Shown piece by piece: positions 12,331 through 24,129 of a stretch of 64,000 bases of DNA. The stretch comes from Polytrichum commune (Eukaryota > Streptophyta > Polytrichopsida > Polytrichales > Polytrichaceae). Every line of letters starts with the position of its first letter. Position 1 is the first letter of the stretch. Both the position numbers and the translations under genes were made by a program. The notes below the pieces were generated by a model. The model did not search any database. It was given only the letters and a program-made list of their open reading frames with translations, and was not told where the DNA came from. The stretch spans positions 11,036,001-11,100,000 of the forward strand of contig OX485806.1 of NCBI GenBank assembly GCA_950295325.1, given 5' to 3'.

Positions 12331-12331
12331 C
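12311..12331. repeat. Short interstitial telomere-like repeat
   Basis: It holds two and a half CCCTAAA units, the plant telomere motif. This is too short to mean a former telomere; short CCCTAAA runs also occur in plant promoters (telo boxes). Confidence 0.6.
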
Positions 12332-12610
12332 ATGAACACCAACACTTGTTGCGGAAAACGAACACCAAAAAGACACATGCTACAATGAGATTGGATATGT
12401 GCTCCATTTACGAACCATTATAGTAAATGCATTTGGGAGGCTTATGAAATCACTTATGTTATAAAAGTGCTTCAATCAATCACACGATGACATGTGTAAA
12501 TTGGGCAAAACACAATTAATTTACACTTTATATGAACCGCACATATGTTAGGTGGGATATGCTTTTAATATGCACACGATTTGCCAAAACTACGATGTGA
12601 TGAAGAGGAT

Positions 12611-12893
12611 GTTATAAGTGGCCAAGGCTAGAAGCCCACTATTTGAGTTGAGCCCACCACTATTACCAAGGTAAAGGGGGTCTAGTATAACATGACCCCC
12701 GTAGGTTCGTGGTTTATTCATATTCAAGTGGGTATGTCTAGACTAGACTAATTCAAGGCCCCTGATGGTAATTTCCGGGTATAACTATTCTCTCTACACA
12801 CAATATACTATTATGCATTTACACCTTGGGTAGTAGCGGTAGAGGCCCAACTCAAAGAGGTAGGCGTCTAGCATTGTCCATTATAAGTAGGGA
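12611..12893. mobile_element. MITE-like element with long inverted ends, copy 1
   Basis: The left end TTATAAGTGGCCAAGGCTAG plus GCCCACTATTTGAGTTGAGC pairs with a right end GGCCCAACTCAAAGAGGTAG plus CGTCTAGCATTGTCCATTAT. The inside includes TTACCAAGGTAAAGGGGGTC. Non-coding. Confidence 0.6.
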
Positions 12894-12984
12894 TAAGTTA
12901 GGGACCATAGGTGACAAAAGTTGGAAAATAGCCTACTAAGTTGATATTCAATTCACAACTTGAAATAGCTTATACAAGTTTGCC

Positions 12985-13280
12985 ATATTATCAGTGGTAG
13001 TATGTGCCCAAGCCTAGATGTCCACCACTTTGAGTTGGGCCCCATCATTGTTACCAAGGTAAAGAGGGTCTAGTAAAAAGTTGACCCCCATAGGTTTGTG
13101 GTTTATTCATCTCAAGTGAGTCCCTCAAGACTAATTCAAGGCCTCTGGTGCTAATTTGGGTTGGTTTTCCCACAAGGTAAATAAAGACGCTATGATAGAA
13201 TTGCATGCATTTTCACCTCATGTAATAACAGGAGCCCAACTCAAATAGATGGGCCTCTAGCCATGGTCGCAATAGAATGT
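12985..13280. mobile_element. MITE-like element with long inverted ends, copy 2
   Basis: The same internal order as 12611-12893 recurs 388 bp downstream (TTACCAAGGTAAAGAGGGTC, GTTTGTGGTTTATTCATCTC, GGAGCCCAACTCAAATAG). Its ends pair TTTGAGTTGGGCC with GGAGCCCAACTCAAA. The two copies lie in direct orientation. Confidence 0.6.
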
Positions 13281-14527
13281 GTTTGATCTACTACATTTGG
13301 TAGAGATGAGTCCAAACAATAACTAACATAGCATTATTAAACAGTGTGCATTCGTTTCTTGTGGGTACCACGAATATAACCATGGGATGCCCCAACTAGT
13401 GCATCTACTCAATAATGTTATGCACCATGCCAAGAAAGCCAACTATTCTTTATTATCACATTTCTCAACAAGTTGCCCATGACGTTTTCTCAAAAACATT
13501 CTTCTTAGTTTTTAGGGGTTAACTTAGATGGTGTGTTTCATTCATAGGAGCTTAAGAGGTCCCAATTCAAGACGGGTTTTTCTAGTGGGTGCACAAGGAG
13601 TGGAGACCACATAATACACACTATTACTCCTTGGTTCACTTGTTTGTGCGCACTTATACATGGAAGAAATGCATTTTGCAAATTGGCTTGCACCAACATT
13701 TGGATAGTTGATATCCATAGTGAGCCAACAATGACTCCCAAGTAGGTTACTCATCACAACACATAGGTGCTTGACTATAGAAGGCAACCATTAAGTAGGT
13801 TAGTAGTCGAAGCAATGAAATGCTTCATTAATGACGTGCACATGTATATATGAGAGCAACCTTCTTCTTGAAGAAGACTTCTCGTTTTGCATTAGTGCAA
13901 TCATATGCTTGCACTTGAACCATACGGGTGGGGCAAAACTTCCCTTTTATGACGACGTCCCCATGACACGAATCTATGGTTGGTTTGTTTGTTTGTTTGT
14001 TTGTTTGTTTTCCATTCTTTTTGCCAAGGATTGTGGCATAGGAGAGACGTGCTAGTGCTAATGAATCAAGCTTCGAGAAGCTCGCCTCCAACCCAAACTA
14101 ATCGGTTGACAACAAAGTTTAATTGCACCAAACCAAAACTCGATGCCAAGAAGGATATCGCGTTTTTCATATAATTGTTTGTTGGGGGGGCAGGTGGAGA
14201 CCACCTGACATCCATCTCATCTAGTGCCACCTTGCACTCACACATTCATTGCCTATCCCAAGTTACAACGATTCCCTCTCTCCCCCAAAACCCTAGCCCT
14301 TGTTATTTATGAAATCGCAATTGCCCATGATGGACAAACTACAACTAACGGTTGACGGTCGCCAAATGATGCCCTGGACCTTGACCCCTCCATTGCCCAC
14401 CCGCCTTCCTAAATAATTGCATAACTCTCCATGAGCCATCTCAACTTTGTTCCTAAAACGAGGATAACAAACAAAAACTTGGGCATCATTCGGATGCTTG
14501 TGGACACTCTTGCATTTATTCTGGTTA
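13281..14527. other. Gene-free stretch
   Basis: A GTTT microsatellite lies at 13983-14010. Overlapping open frames at 13538-14174 on both strands have no recognisable motif. Confidence 0.5.
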
Positions 14528-14574
14528 CAGTGTTTGGGAATGAATATTTATGGGCATAATCGGTCAAGGAACCT

Positions 14575-14575
14575 A

Positions 14576-14624
<49 letters not shown>
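14575..14624. repeat. TG/TA compound microsatellite
   Basis: About 13 TG units are followed directly by about 12 TA units. Alternating purine-pyrimidine of this length can adopt Z-DNA or a cruciform. Confidence 0.95.
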
Positions 14625-14625
<1 letters not shown>

Positions 14626-14689
14626 GTTGGTATTTCTAGAAACTCCTCTAAAATGATCAGTGGGTTTCCTACAGTCTTGAACTTCAACT

Positions 14690-15095
14690 GAGCCTGAGGG
14701 GCCACTTCACACAGGAGCCAAGAGCCGTGACCGTGAAATTGTGAGAGCCCAAAAGAAAAGTGTCCAAAGGCCGTCCCAACACGCCCTCCAACATCATGTC
14801 GTGTGGTCGCGGACACTCAAGTGGAGTGTGAAGCCATACGTGACCGGGCCCTCAACCAAATGCTATTTCAATGAATGTCTATTCACGCGGGTCCTCACAC
14901 ATGATACGATAGAATAAACCAATGGTCGTGAACGTTCGGAGTGCCATGGTCTCCCGGTTTTGTGGTAGGCCTGCCTCCAAGAGACGGTTTTTGAAACTAG
15001 TCCAAGTGACCGTGAAACACGATCCATTCGATGCCATGTACGAATCCATGCAGACTTTACATCCGTCTTGCATTCACCTACATGGTATGACACGA
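14690..15095. repeat. Dispersed direct repeat, CpG-rich copy
   Basis: It is nearly collinear with 46880-47275 (GGCCACTTCACAC, GAGCCAAGAGCCGTGACC, ATGCTATTTCAA, GGAGTGCCATGGTCTCCCG). A minus-strand open frame across it has no recognised domain. Many CpG sites here are TpG or CpA in the other copy. Confidence 0.75.
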
Positions 15096-15457
15096 CCTGA
15101 GCTCATTGAATTGGGTGCACCCAAAATGAAAGGCCAATTCTTGACCTCAGGGCCAATGTCAAATTTCAAAATATATGATTTTCTCAACAAACCATATCCA
15201 TTGGATTATGTGGAAATTTAAACAGCTCTATGCTAGATTATGCTAGATCCGTTGGATTATGCTAGATTTATTGAATCGGCCTAGCTTCTTGGCCCTAAGG
15301 CCTTTACATGTGGGAAAATTGGCCCCCATTATAATCTTATCGTAATGTGTAGTTGAGGCTGGCCTTTAACCCAAAAGGGAAGGGGCTGAAATTTCATGCA
15401 ATTGACCTCAAAGGGGAATTTGGCCGGCCTCTAGGTGTAAAGCGGCCCTAAGTTACA

Positions 15458-15877
15458 ACAAGAAAACGGTAGAACCGTGAGGCTCTGTCCTTTATTATGA
15501 AAGACTATAATTGTAGTTGTCCACTTTGCTCATGCCAATTCATGGCTATTCACTATACCTAACCTTTCTTGGATTTTGTGCACCTTCTTCTCAAATACAG
15601 GTCAAGGATTGAAGCTACTCATTTATCACCCAATTTTTTAAAAATAAATAATCAAGAACTACCGAAATGCATAGTTAACTATAGTTAACTATATTTCTTT
15701 CAATGCATTTTAGGAAGTACTTATATATACATATAAATATAGTTAACATCCACATTACATAAAGTGGACCAAAAATAACAAGAGCAAGTAAAGTCCAAGT
15801 GTGAACACAAAGTGGTTAGGAAATTTGCTCTTGAAACGAAGAAGTTGATGCATAGTCTCTGTCCTATAGACAGAGCC
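15458..15877 (+). repeat. Dispersed repeat ending in GGCTCTGTC inverted ends
   Basis: It starts within ACAAGAAAACGGTAGAACCG, then GAGGCTCTGTCCTTTATTAT, and ends TCTGTCCTATAGACAGAGCC. An inverted relative sits at 27342-27775. Both include tandem AGTTAACTAT units. Non-coding. Confidence 0.65.
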
Positions 15878-16089
15878 AATAAAATTATAAGTGACCTATC
15901 CATCTGACGAAATGAGATTCCCGATAGGCAAGGTGTTATTGAAGCCGAGCCGAAAAGGCCTCTAATTAATGGCCAAAAATTAAAAATTAAAAAGATGCAT
16001 CACAGGTGGCAATCATGGAGCCAGGTCGACGTGGTTCATTTATAACTTACTGGGAGTACTAGCTCTGTTACAACCGACCGTTTAGGGTA

Positions 16090-16790
16090 CACTAAATATC
16101 ATATTTAGTGCCACCAACTCTAATCAGCTTGCTCAATACTCATTGTAAACCACGGTATAGTGTCACCAACACTAAGTTACACGAACTATGATACTTAGTG
16201 TTTGATTGTATTTAGTGTTGTTGTTGCACCCCACCATGCTCAACACTAATTTCTCAGTTTTTTGACAATTAGTGTTAGACATGAATGTGTTGTTACCTTC
16301 CCTACTGCCCACCTCCCTTATTGTATCCTTTTGTTTTGTATCCTTACTAACACTAACTTCAAACATGCAACTTCCACATATTACCATAGTTGATGTTTAG
16401 TGTTTGAGTTTACATTGAATGTTACTTACTTTCATAGGGTTATTGATATTTAGTGTATGCATTCGTATTTAGTGTATCAAACACAATGTCATATTTGGTG
16501 TACATGTTAACCCCACATTATTTGTCATTCCTTGTAAATTCTTTAGGGGTTTTGTAGGTTTACAGTGTTGCAATTCTTGTCACTCGCCAAGTGAAGTTTC
16601 ATCCAAATTTCAATCACCCGTGACAATATTTCATCACAAGTCGCGGACAAGAGAAGGTAGGGTTTTGGACAATGGATGAACTCATCCATCATCCATGACA
16701 CTCTTTGCTCACTTGTTCATAAGAAGTGTCATCCAAAGAGTTACTGTAGTGACACAACATACCATATGACACTAAACATCATATTTAGTG
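16090..16790. mobile_element. MITE with palindromic CACTAAAT / ATTTAGTG ends, longest copy
   Basis: It begins CACTAAATATC, continues as its own mirror (GATATTTAGTG-like) and ends CATCATATTTAGTG, flanked by TA on both sides. Compared with 30071-30444 it carries an extra internal block at about 16170-16500 full of further TTTAGTG/CACTAA motifs. Non-coding, about 700 bp. Confidence 0.65.
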
Positions 16791-17153
16791 TAGGTAGTGT
16801 CATGTACACTACTTGTTGCTAAAGGGCCTCGAGGTCTTCATATTACATCCACTAATTGCCAACATGAGTAACACTATCTCTCAACATACGTAACATTTTT
16901 AACTGAGAATTCATTTACATTATGACACTCAGCATGGCACGTTGGGGTACTTGAGATGATAGTTGTGCGTTTTAGTATGCGAGGGGAGAATGTTATTGAG
17001 CAGATATACTTATGTTATTGAGTGTCGTGTGTTTGATTCCAGTACGCAAGAGGAATATATTCTTGAACATGCATGTTGATGTGAAGTGGCATGTTTGGTA
17101 CACTTTAGTCAACTTGTAAACCAACGATGTAACATAGACAGACATACACTATA

Positions 17154-17713
17154 CAGTCCACCCTCTATAAATGTTACACCTATAAGTGTTAACCCTCTCT
17201 AAATGTTAACTTTCTTCCACTCCCCACATATTGCACACTATAAATGTTAAACGTGTTAACTGTTAACAAAATGGTACTCCCTTCTTTGTAAAATTGACTC
17301 TATAAATGTTAACGAATGAAATACAACCATCTTATAGTGACTTGCAATCTAGTTTTGGTACCATTAGAAGGTACATGGAATCATGTTCATGTGATGTGTC
17401 CAAGTATGTGGGTTTGTTGGTGCAAATTGAGAAATATTTGCAAGTTGTGCATGTAGATGAATCTCACCAAAGAACCATTGATTCATACTTCACCCGTGAT
17501 TTGTAAACTTGATATTGAGTAAAGTTTTGATTGGGTTTGCAATTTTATGAATGGTATTCTCTCACAAGGACTCTTCACAATTGCTTATATTTATAAATGT
17601 TAAGATTTGTATATTGCTCAAAAAAGTAATTTTATAATTGTTAATTGTTAACACCTCTATAAATGTTAACTTTGATCCACTCCCGAGGGTTAACATTTAT
17701 AGAGGGTAGATTG
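17154..17713 (+). mobile_element. Pogo/Emigrant-like DNA transposon remnant, TA target site
   Basis: TA flanks both sides. The left end CAGTCCACCCTCTATAAATG matches the reverse complement of the right end, CAATCTACCCTCTATAAATG, and the inverted repeat continues into GTTAA motifs. Arabidopsis Emigrant and its pogo-like relatives have CAGTAAAACCTCTATAAATT ends at TA sites, so the family is a good match. Inside is a short open frame that may be the 3' end of a transposase gene. Confidence 0.8.
17306..17506 (+). pseudogene. Possible C-terminal remnant of a pogo-like transposase
   Basis: The 66-codon frame ends SHQRTIDSYFTRDL. Short hydrophobic-aromatic tails of this kind close several pogo/Tigger-type transposases. 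No DDE catalytic core or HTH domain is present, so it is at most the last part of the gene. The second copy (46299-46736) lacks this block entirely. Assignment rests on the tail pattern and the element context and is tentative. Confidence 0.4.
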
Positions 17714-17759
17714 TAATAACATTACTGAGCATACTCACTGCCAAGGTATTAGAAAAGCG

Positions 17760-17945
17760 CACTTGAACATGCACTTCCAATTGATCATAACTAAATCACA
17801 GAAAGTCCGATTTCCAATCCGGTTTTTGCATATGTTTTTGTTTCATCTTCGATTTGCTAATACACCACGATGAGTTTCATTGTTTAAATTGCATGGGTAG
17901 AACATGGAAAGACGAATCGAATAACACCCACATACCTTAAGGTGT
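17760..17945 (+). repeat. Tail fragment of a dispersed repeat
   Basis: It matches the right parts of 1795-2145 and 11489-11970: CATGCACTTCCAATTGATCA, CAATCCGGTTTTTGCATATG, GATTTGCTAATACA and AATAACACCCACATACCTTA. Confidence 0.65.
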
Positions 17946-18143
17946 CCGTGTGCCAGGTGGCGGCTTTCCAGTGGTGGGCATTGAGCCACATTATGAAGAG
18001 CATCTGGGTGTATCATGACCATGTTCTCGAGCTTCATGAATGACAGTCAGGTCACTGCCACTGTAGTCACATAAACTTAAGGGAGAGAGAGTAAAAAGAC
18101 ACAAAACACTCTTATATATAGCTAGGGCCACTTCACTCACGAG

Positions 18144-19598
18144 CTTGAGGGCCCTTGACCTGTGATATACATATTTTATTTCAGTCAAGGAATCACTAAC
18201 TAATAACGTACAATTGCTTGTTGTAAAGGTCACAGTACATAATGTGATTGCTCCCAATAAGCAGGGGACTCCATACATCAAAGGAGAATTATGTTCGTGT
18301 GATACCTAGTCCCATGAAATGCAACCAAGGAATTGTGTAATGTTATGATCAATGTTATTTCAAGGTCCACGTGCCTTAAATATGGACCTTGAGGGCCCTT
18401 GACCTATGATATACATTTTTTATTTTAGTCAAGGAATCACTAACTAATAATGTACAATTGCTTGTTGTAAAGGTCACAGTACACAACGTGAGTGCTCCCA
18501 ATAAGCAGGGGACTCCATACATCAAAGGAGAATTATGTTCGTGTGATACCTAGTCCCATGAAATGCAACCAAGGAATTGTGTAATGTTATGATCAATGTT
18601 ATTTCAAGGTCCACGTGCCTTAAATATGGACCTTGAGGGCCCTTGACATGTGATATGCATATTTTATTTCAATCAAGGAATCACTAACTAATAACATACA
18701 GTTGCTTGTTGTAAAGGTCACGGTACACAATGTGAGTGTTCCCAATAAGTGGGGACTCCATACATCAAAGGAGAATTATGTTCATGTGATACCTAGTCCC
18801 ATGAAACGCAACCAAGGACTTGTGTAATGTTATGATCAATGTTATTTCAAGGTCCACGTGCCTTAAATATGGACCTTGAGGGCCCTTGACATGTGATATA
18901 CATATTTTATTTCAATAAGGGAATCACTAACTAATAACATACAGTTCCTTGTTGTAAAGGTCACGGTACACAACGTGAGTGCTCCCAATAACAGGGGACT
19001 CCATACATCAAAGGAGAATTATGTTCGTGTGATACCTAGTCCCATGAAACGCAACCAAGGAATTGTGTAATGTTATGATCAATGTTAATTCAAGGTCCAC
19101 ATGCCTTGAATATGGACCTTGAGGACCCTTGACTTGTAACATACATTTTTTATTTCAATCAAGGAGTCAATAACTGATAATGTACATTTGCTTGTTGTAA
19201 AGGTCATGGTACACAACGTGAGTGCTCCCAATAAGCGGGGACTCCATACGTCAAAGGAGAATTATGTTCATGTGATACCTAGTCCCATGAAACGCAACCA
19301 AAGAATTGTGTAATGTTATGATCAATGTTGATACAAGGTTCGCATGCCTTAAATATGGACCTTGAGGGCCCTTGACTTGTGATATACATATTTTATTTCA
19401 ATAAGGGAATCACTAACTAATAACATACAGTTGCTTGTTGTAAAGGTCACGGTACACAACGTGAGTGCTCCCAATAACAGGGGACTCCTAAAATTAAAGG
19501 AGAATTATGCTCATGTGTTACCTAGACCCATGAAATGCAACCCAAAGAATTGTGTAGTGTTATGATCAATGTCGATTCAAGGTCCACGTACCTTAAAT
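18144..19598. repeat. Tandem array, ~244-bp unit, six copies
   Basis: Units begin CTTGAGGGCCCTTGAC at 18144, 18388, 18632, 18875, 19118 and 19361, so spacing is 243-244 bp. Each holds GAATCACTAACTAATAA, TTGCTTGTTGTAAAGGTCA, GTGAGTGCTCCCAATAA, GGAGAATTATGTTC and GATACCTAGTCCCATGAAA. Each internal junction carries CAAGGTCC and GGACCTTG 15 bp apart, a hairpin. Three junctions keep CACGTG between the arms. Non-coding. Confidence 0.95.
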
Positions 19599-19837
19599 CC
19601 TTTTCGATGTAATGGAAAGTTCTAGGGATTAGCACTTTGAGCACCAAAGCATCATTTATTCACGTTGGATGTCGTCAAAACAATGTTTTCATTGAATTAC
19701 TTATCCTTGTTGGACACATGTATTTAATTGTTGTGTTATTAGGTGTGGCTCAAAAATTGACATTGAAAAAGAAAAGTCATAGTTCATGGTAAGTATCATA
19801 AGTTTGATAGTCAATAAAATGCTTGTGTTTGTGTTTG

Positions 19838-19861
19838 GGAGGAGGAGGAGGAGGAGGAGGG
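19838..19861. repeat. GGA microsatellite
   Basis: Eight GGA units lie just before the MITE at 19877. Confidence 0.95.
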
Positions 19862-19876
19862 GCTATATGCTCATTT

Positions 19877-20370
19877 AAGGGCATGCTTACACTAATCACC
19901 AATCACCACTTCTAAATTCTCTCGTTGGTTGAGGAAATGAGTGGCGGTCCTAGTTTGTTTCACACAAGGTTAGCAAAAAATTAAGAGTGATCATGTCAAA
20001 AAATGGATGAGAAAGTTACATGGAATCCTAGTTGTCCATGAATTGATCATCTTTGGTGGATACCCGAATTTTGGAACTAGAAGACCCAAATAGTTTGTCT
20101 CAACATAAATGAAGGTGATAATGTTAATTATTTTAAAGGGATACCATTGTTTTGGAACATACGTTCTTAGTAACAACTATTTGTAGTATGTGCTAATTTT
20201 GTTTTTCATTAATTACACTGTAACCCATGACCAAGACTTTTAATAGTGATTTAGGATTGTCTAACCACTTTTGACATTTGGAATTTGACCTTCGACCACC
20301 AACCATGACCACAAGTAGTCCTAAATCATCATTCCTCATGGCCCTTGGTCACGTGTGTGAAAGAGCCCTA
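19877..20370. mobile_element. hAT-like MITE, WAGGG-ended; empty-site copy
   Basis: The left end is AAGGGCATGCTTACAC and the reverse complement of the right end is TAGGGCTCTTTCACAC. The body matches 29711-30627 (CACACAAGGTTAGC, GAGAAAGTTACATG, GGTTGTCTCAA-like, TGACCAAGACTT, CATGGCCCTTGGTCACGTGT). It lacks the 374-bp block that interrupts that copy. Confidence 0.65.
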
Positions 20371-21477
20371 AGAAGATAAAAAGGGAATTTGCGCTTTGAC
20401 AATGAATTAAATCAATCAATTCATACAAGTTCCAATACTCTAGAAGAATTTGAATACAATCTCAAATTGGTTTTGCTACCTAATCATCTCATACTACTCA
20501 AATGTTTCTTGGCTCAATCCACTAAGGCAGAGTCTAGGCAATGACACCCCATCAACATCATATGAAGGTCCAATGTGCTATCTATAAGGCTTTTCACACT
20601 AATATTTTGCAAATGGATATATTGAAAACATGGGCTTGAGACTAACCATCGTAGAGGTCTCAACACCCCATTCATACAAAGGGCATGAGAATTAGACCCC
20701 CCTGGGCATAGGAATATGAAAATTCACACCACATGGGCAAAGGGGTTAGAAAATCCAAACCCCCATGTAGTTCTTGTGGTTTTTATAGGAGCTTTCACTT
20801 TCTAAATATATATTGCATTTTATTCTTAGATCCAGTAGATCCTCTATATAGAGTTGAGGGTTATGGGGGTTTAATTGCCAAACTCCTTGTGCCAAAGGGG
20901 TATGACTTTTGTTATTTTAAGGAATCTAACACTTGGTGGGTTGGTTGGAAAACAAATGATTTGACAACTTACAACATGTACAATATACTTAAAACAAGTA
21001 GATTCCATTATAAGTGTCGATCGATGGTGTTGCCTAATATTTGGTATGTTATCAATACTAGTAAATGCTTTGTAAGTACACTAAATACTCCTATATATTA
21101 GTGTGGGTGGAATATATGTGGGTCCAAGACCCCATAATTTCCTCTAAGTCTTCACGAAGACTTCTTAGAAACACAATTGAATATTAATTATAGGACCAAA
21201 GTAGCACAATATACAACAATACTAGCCATATGACAAAAGTAGCACAGAGTAAAACAATCACCCAAGTTAATTTTCTAGAAAAAGCAATGAATGTGGGTCA
21301 CATTAATTTTCTACTAAAAATTAGCGTGGATTGAAAATTAGTATGGCCAACACTAATTAGTGTAGTGCCCATGTGCACGGCCTAGGAAGTAATCATGCAT
21401 TACTCGAGTAGGCTAATTTGCACCCCGAGATCCAAGTTCTAATACCAAACCTCATAAGCCGAAAAAACCATGTAATA
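20371..21477. other. No recognised gene
   Basis: A 122-codon plus-strand frame at 20733-21101 starts MGKGVRKSKPPCSSCG and includes YFKESNTWWVGWK. I do not recognise it, and it has no neighbours or signals that support a gene. Multiple CACTAATTAGTG-like short palindromes occur near 21320-21370. Confidence 0.4.
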
Positions 21478-21800
21478 TAAGGTAGAGGGGTCTTAAATGG
21501 TCACTACTTCTAGCTAGCCCACTTCTCCTAGGATATGAAACACACGATTAGTACAAGATGGTTGCCAAATCCAAATCGAGGTTGTGGCCATTGTCCACAT
21601 AATTAGTGGAACATATATGAATATCTTATTCATCATCTAAGTGAAGATTCTCGTGCTTATTCAATGGTCATATAGGTATCTTCAATTATGTTTGACTATT
21701 ATGCCTTTTTGGGCACACAGTCCGATCTCTTTTTGGCATCAACCGCACTAACCCACATACCACTCAAATATAGGTGTTTCAATGAGAGAAGTAACCAAAT
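21478..21800 (+). repeat. Copy of the ~330-bp dispersed repeat
   Basis: It starts AAGGTAGAGGGGTCTTAAAT, then CCACTTCTCCTAGGATATGA, AGTACAAGATGGTTGCCAAA, GAGGTTGTGGCCATTG, GTGAAGATTCTCGTGCTTAT and CCACTCAAATATAGGTGT. It gives the empty site for the insertion at 35880-36266 (CTAGCTAGCCCACTTCTCC). Confidence 0.85.
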
Positions 21801-24129
21801 AAGGGTTTTCTACCTCATATATTATCATTTAACTTGTCCAAGAAGGCATAAATCATCGTTAGTATTGTAGTTATACAAAATCATTTCAATTGTTATTGAT
21901 TGTTTATTCCAAGTTGCAACTTATTTCATACTTGTTTTAAATGCTTTGAAATATACAAGTTAGGTCTCAAAGGGATGGGTATTATTGCATACAAGTGTAC
22001 CTCTCATTCATCTAGGCATCAAATTCATGAGTCAGTAAGCAATCTTAAGATTATAAATTTATGTTATTTTGAAAACTCCAATTAGCTCTAAAGATTATGA
22101 ATTAGTGTAGTCACAAACTTATATGGGGGTTAGTTTTTTATATTGGATGAATGAGAGATACTTTTGTATGCGATAATTAGTGTGTATTTTGGCCAAAATT
22201 TTCGCAAGTTTTTGACATTTGACACGCAAAGAATTGCACATCAATTAACACACCTAATTTAGATTTTGGCTTGTAGTGTGACTCATGAAGAAAAAAACAT
22301 GTCAAAAGACATGACACTTTAGAAATTGAATTCACACATACAACTAAGCATGTGACATTGAGGTGACCTTTTAGAAGAAAATGTAGATGTCAATCGACAT
22401 TCATTTTCGTTTTTAAAAACATCATGTGACACTTTGGATTTGAAGTTGAACGTCAAATGAAGTTTGTCAAACATACACACTGGCAATAGTTCCATCTCTT
22501 CCTTAGGGCCTTGGGTAAACTCATCCATTGTGAAGGTGAAACCTCATTCAACTATTATATAGTTGGTTATATAAATTATATTTTTAGTTTATTTGACTCC
22601 AAATGGACATCCGGGACTTCAAAATAGGCTTATGGAGTCCAACTTGAATGAATCGAACCTCGACCTAACGTATCATGGCTTGTTTGTACTACCTAGAGCC
22701 CCTTCAATTATATGGCAAAACATGACATGAACGACCATTAAATATATAAATCGAAAGACATTCAACTTTTAGTATTTTAGACAAATGACACAATGTGATT
22801 GGCATTTATGAATTTGGCAAATTGGTCATGGGTCCAAGTTCTATTGAGCTATGCGTAGTGGATAAAAATGTGATATCATGTTAGATCGATTATCATATTT
22901 TCCACATATAACAAAGGAGTGATCCACAATGGGACGAGCTCGTAGTAAAGGAAGAAGAAGAAGAACTCTAGCCTTTTGAAGATCAAAGTGAATGTATTGT
23001 CTATTTGTAGAACATCCTTAGCCATGTATTAAAGGACAATGACATTAGACATAAAATTACTTCACCTTTTGCAAAGAGCAACACTTCACTTAACTTCAAA
23101 GTTATGATGGGTTTTGGTGTAGTAGCTTCGGTATGACCGCATCACTGAGCTAATAGAACATCTAGAGCGCTCAAAATACTATATCTATTGGTGGTTGGAA
23201 CCACACAAGAGGTACTACTCCCCATATTCATTATCCAAAGCCTCGACACACCATGAACAAGTATGATTTTTTTTTTTCAAGTTGTTATGATATCCAAAGT
23301 GAGGCTTGGCATCATAGTAAGAGTATTCCATGGCATTACTTAGATAGAATGCCACATTCATCCATAACTTTACTTATGATTAAGTGATTGGGGATGATTT
23401 CATTCATTACAAAATTCTAATCAAAACAAATTTTGGAAAATTGTTTTTGGTTTGTTTGTTTGTTTTGGTTGTTCTTTTAAGATTTGGAATCACACTTTGA
23501 CATGATTAAAGATACATTGTTTATAAGTGTCATACTAGGATGGCTAGACAAAAAAAAACCGTAGTTAAGATGGCAGCTTGTTTCCATAGACCATTGACTT
23601 GTCTTTACACCCTCCCATACCTATCATGTGGCAATGCACCAATACCACCTATTAATGTGGACTATTATTCGGGGTTACTCTTTGCAAATCTTGTATCACT
23701 AAGAGCAACATTTCCTTACCAAGTAAGTTATATCATATTCCTTGATGTGCGTACTACACCATTTAATGTGAGTTGAAAGTTTGCGTGGGTCGGAGAACAC
23801 AACTTTCATTATAAAGCTACACTACTTGCAACGTGCACCTCTAAATGGTGGACCACACTCAGAGCACACTCACACCAAAGGCATTATTAGCTCATGGCTC
23901 TTACTTCACCACAACAACCCGCTTTCTGGACGAGACCACAAAGCAGTCCACTGGAGTATACCCCAAAAGTCTTACAGAGGACACACGACCTTAGTGTAAA
24001 CCCTAAATTCCCGCCTCAAATCCCGTCTCGTAAAAGCCCCACCTCCCATATCCGTCTCATAAAAAAGCTCCAACAATCTTCCCAGCTTGCCATGTGAAAT
24101 CTCACGTCGACTCTCATCATCCGCTGAAA
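21801..24129. other. Gene-free stretch
   Basis: No coding signature or delimitable transposon was seen. Open frames of 60-80 codons occur by chance on both strands. Confidence 0.5.

Noticed and set aside
14922-15221. 99-codon open frame in the CpG-rich repeat copy
   Set aside because: The second copy at 46880-47275 has in-frame stops at the same place, so the frame is not conserved.
18144-19598. CRISPR-like array
   Set aside because: Whole ~244-bp units repeat with no short repeats and unique spacers, and the host is a plant.
20733-21101. 122-codon open frame starting MGKGVRKSKPP
   Set aside because: No recognisable motif or exon context, in AT-rich repeat-laden DNA. Chance occurrence is plausible; mentioned only as unrecognised.
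22640-22700. Minus-strand GAGGTTCGATTC resembling a tRNA B-box
   Set aside because: No cloverleaf could be built, and there is no upstream A-box at the right distance.
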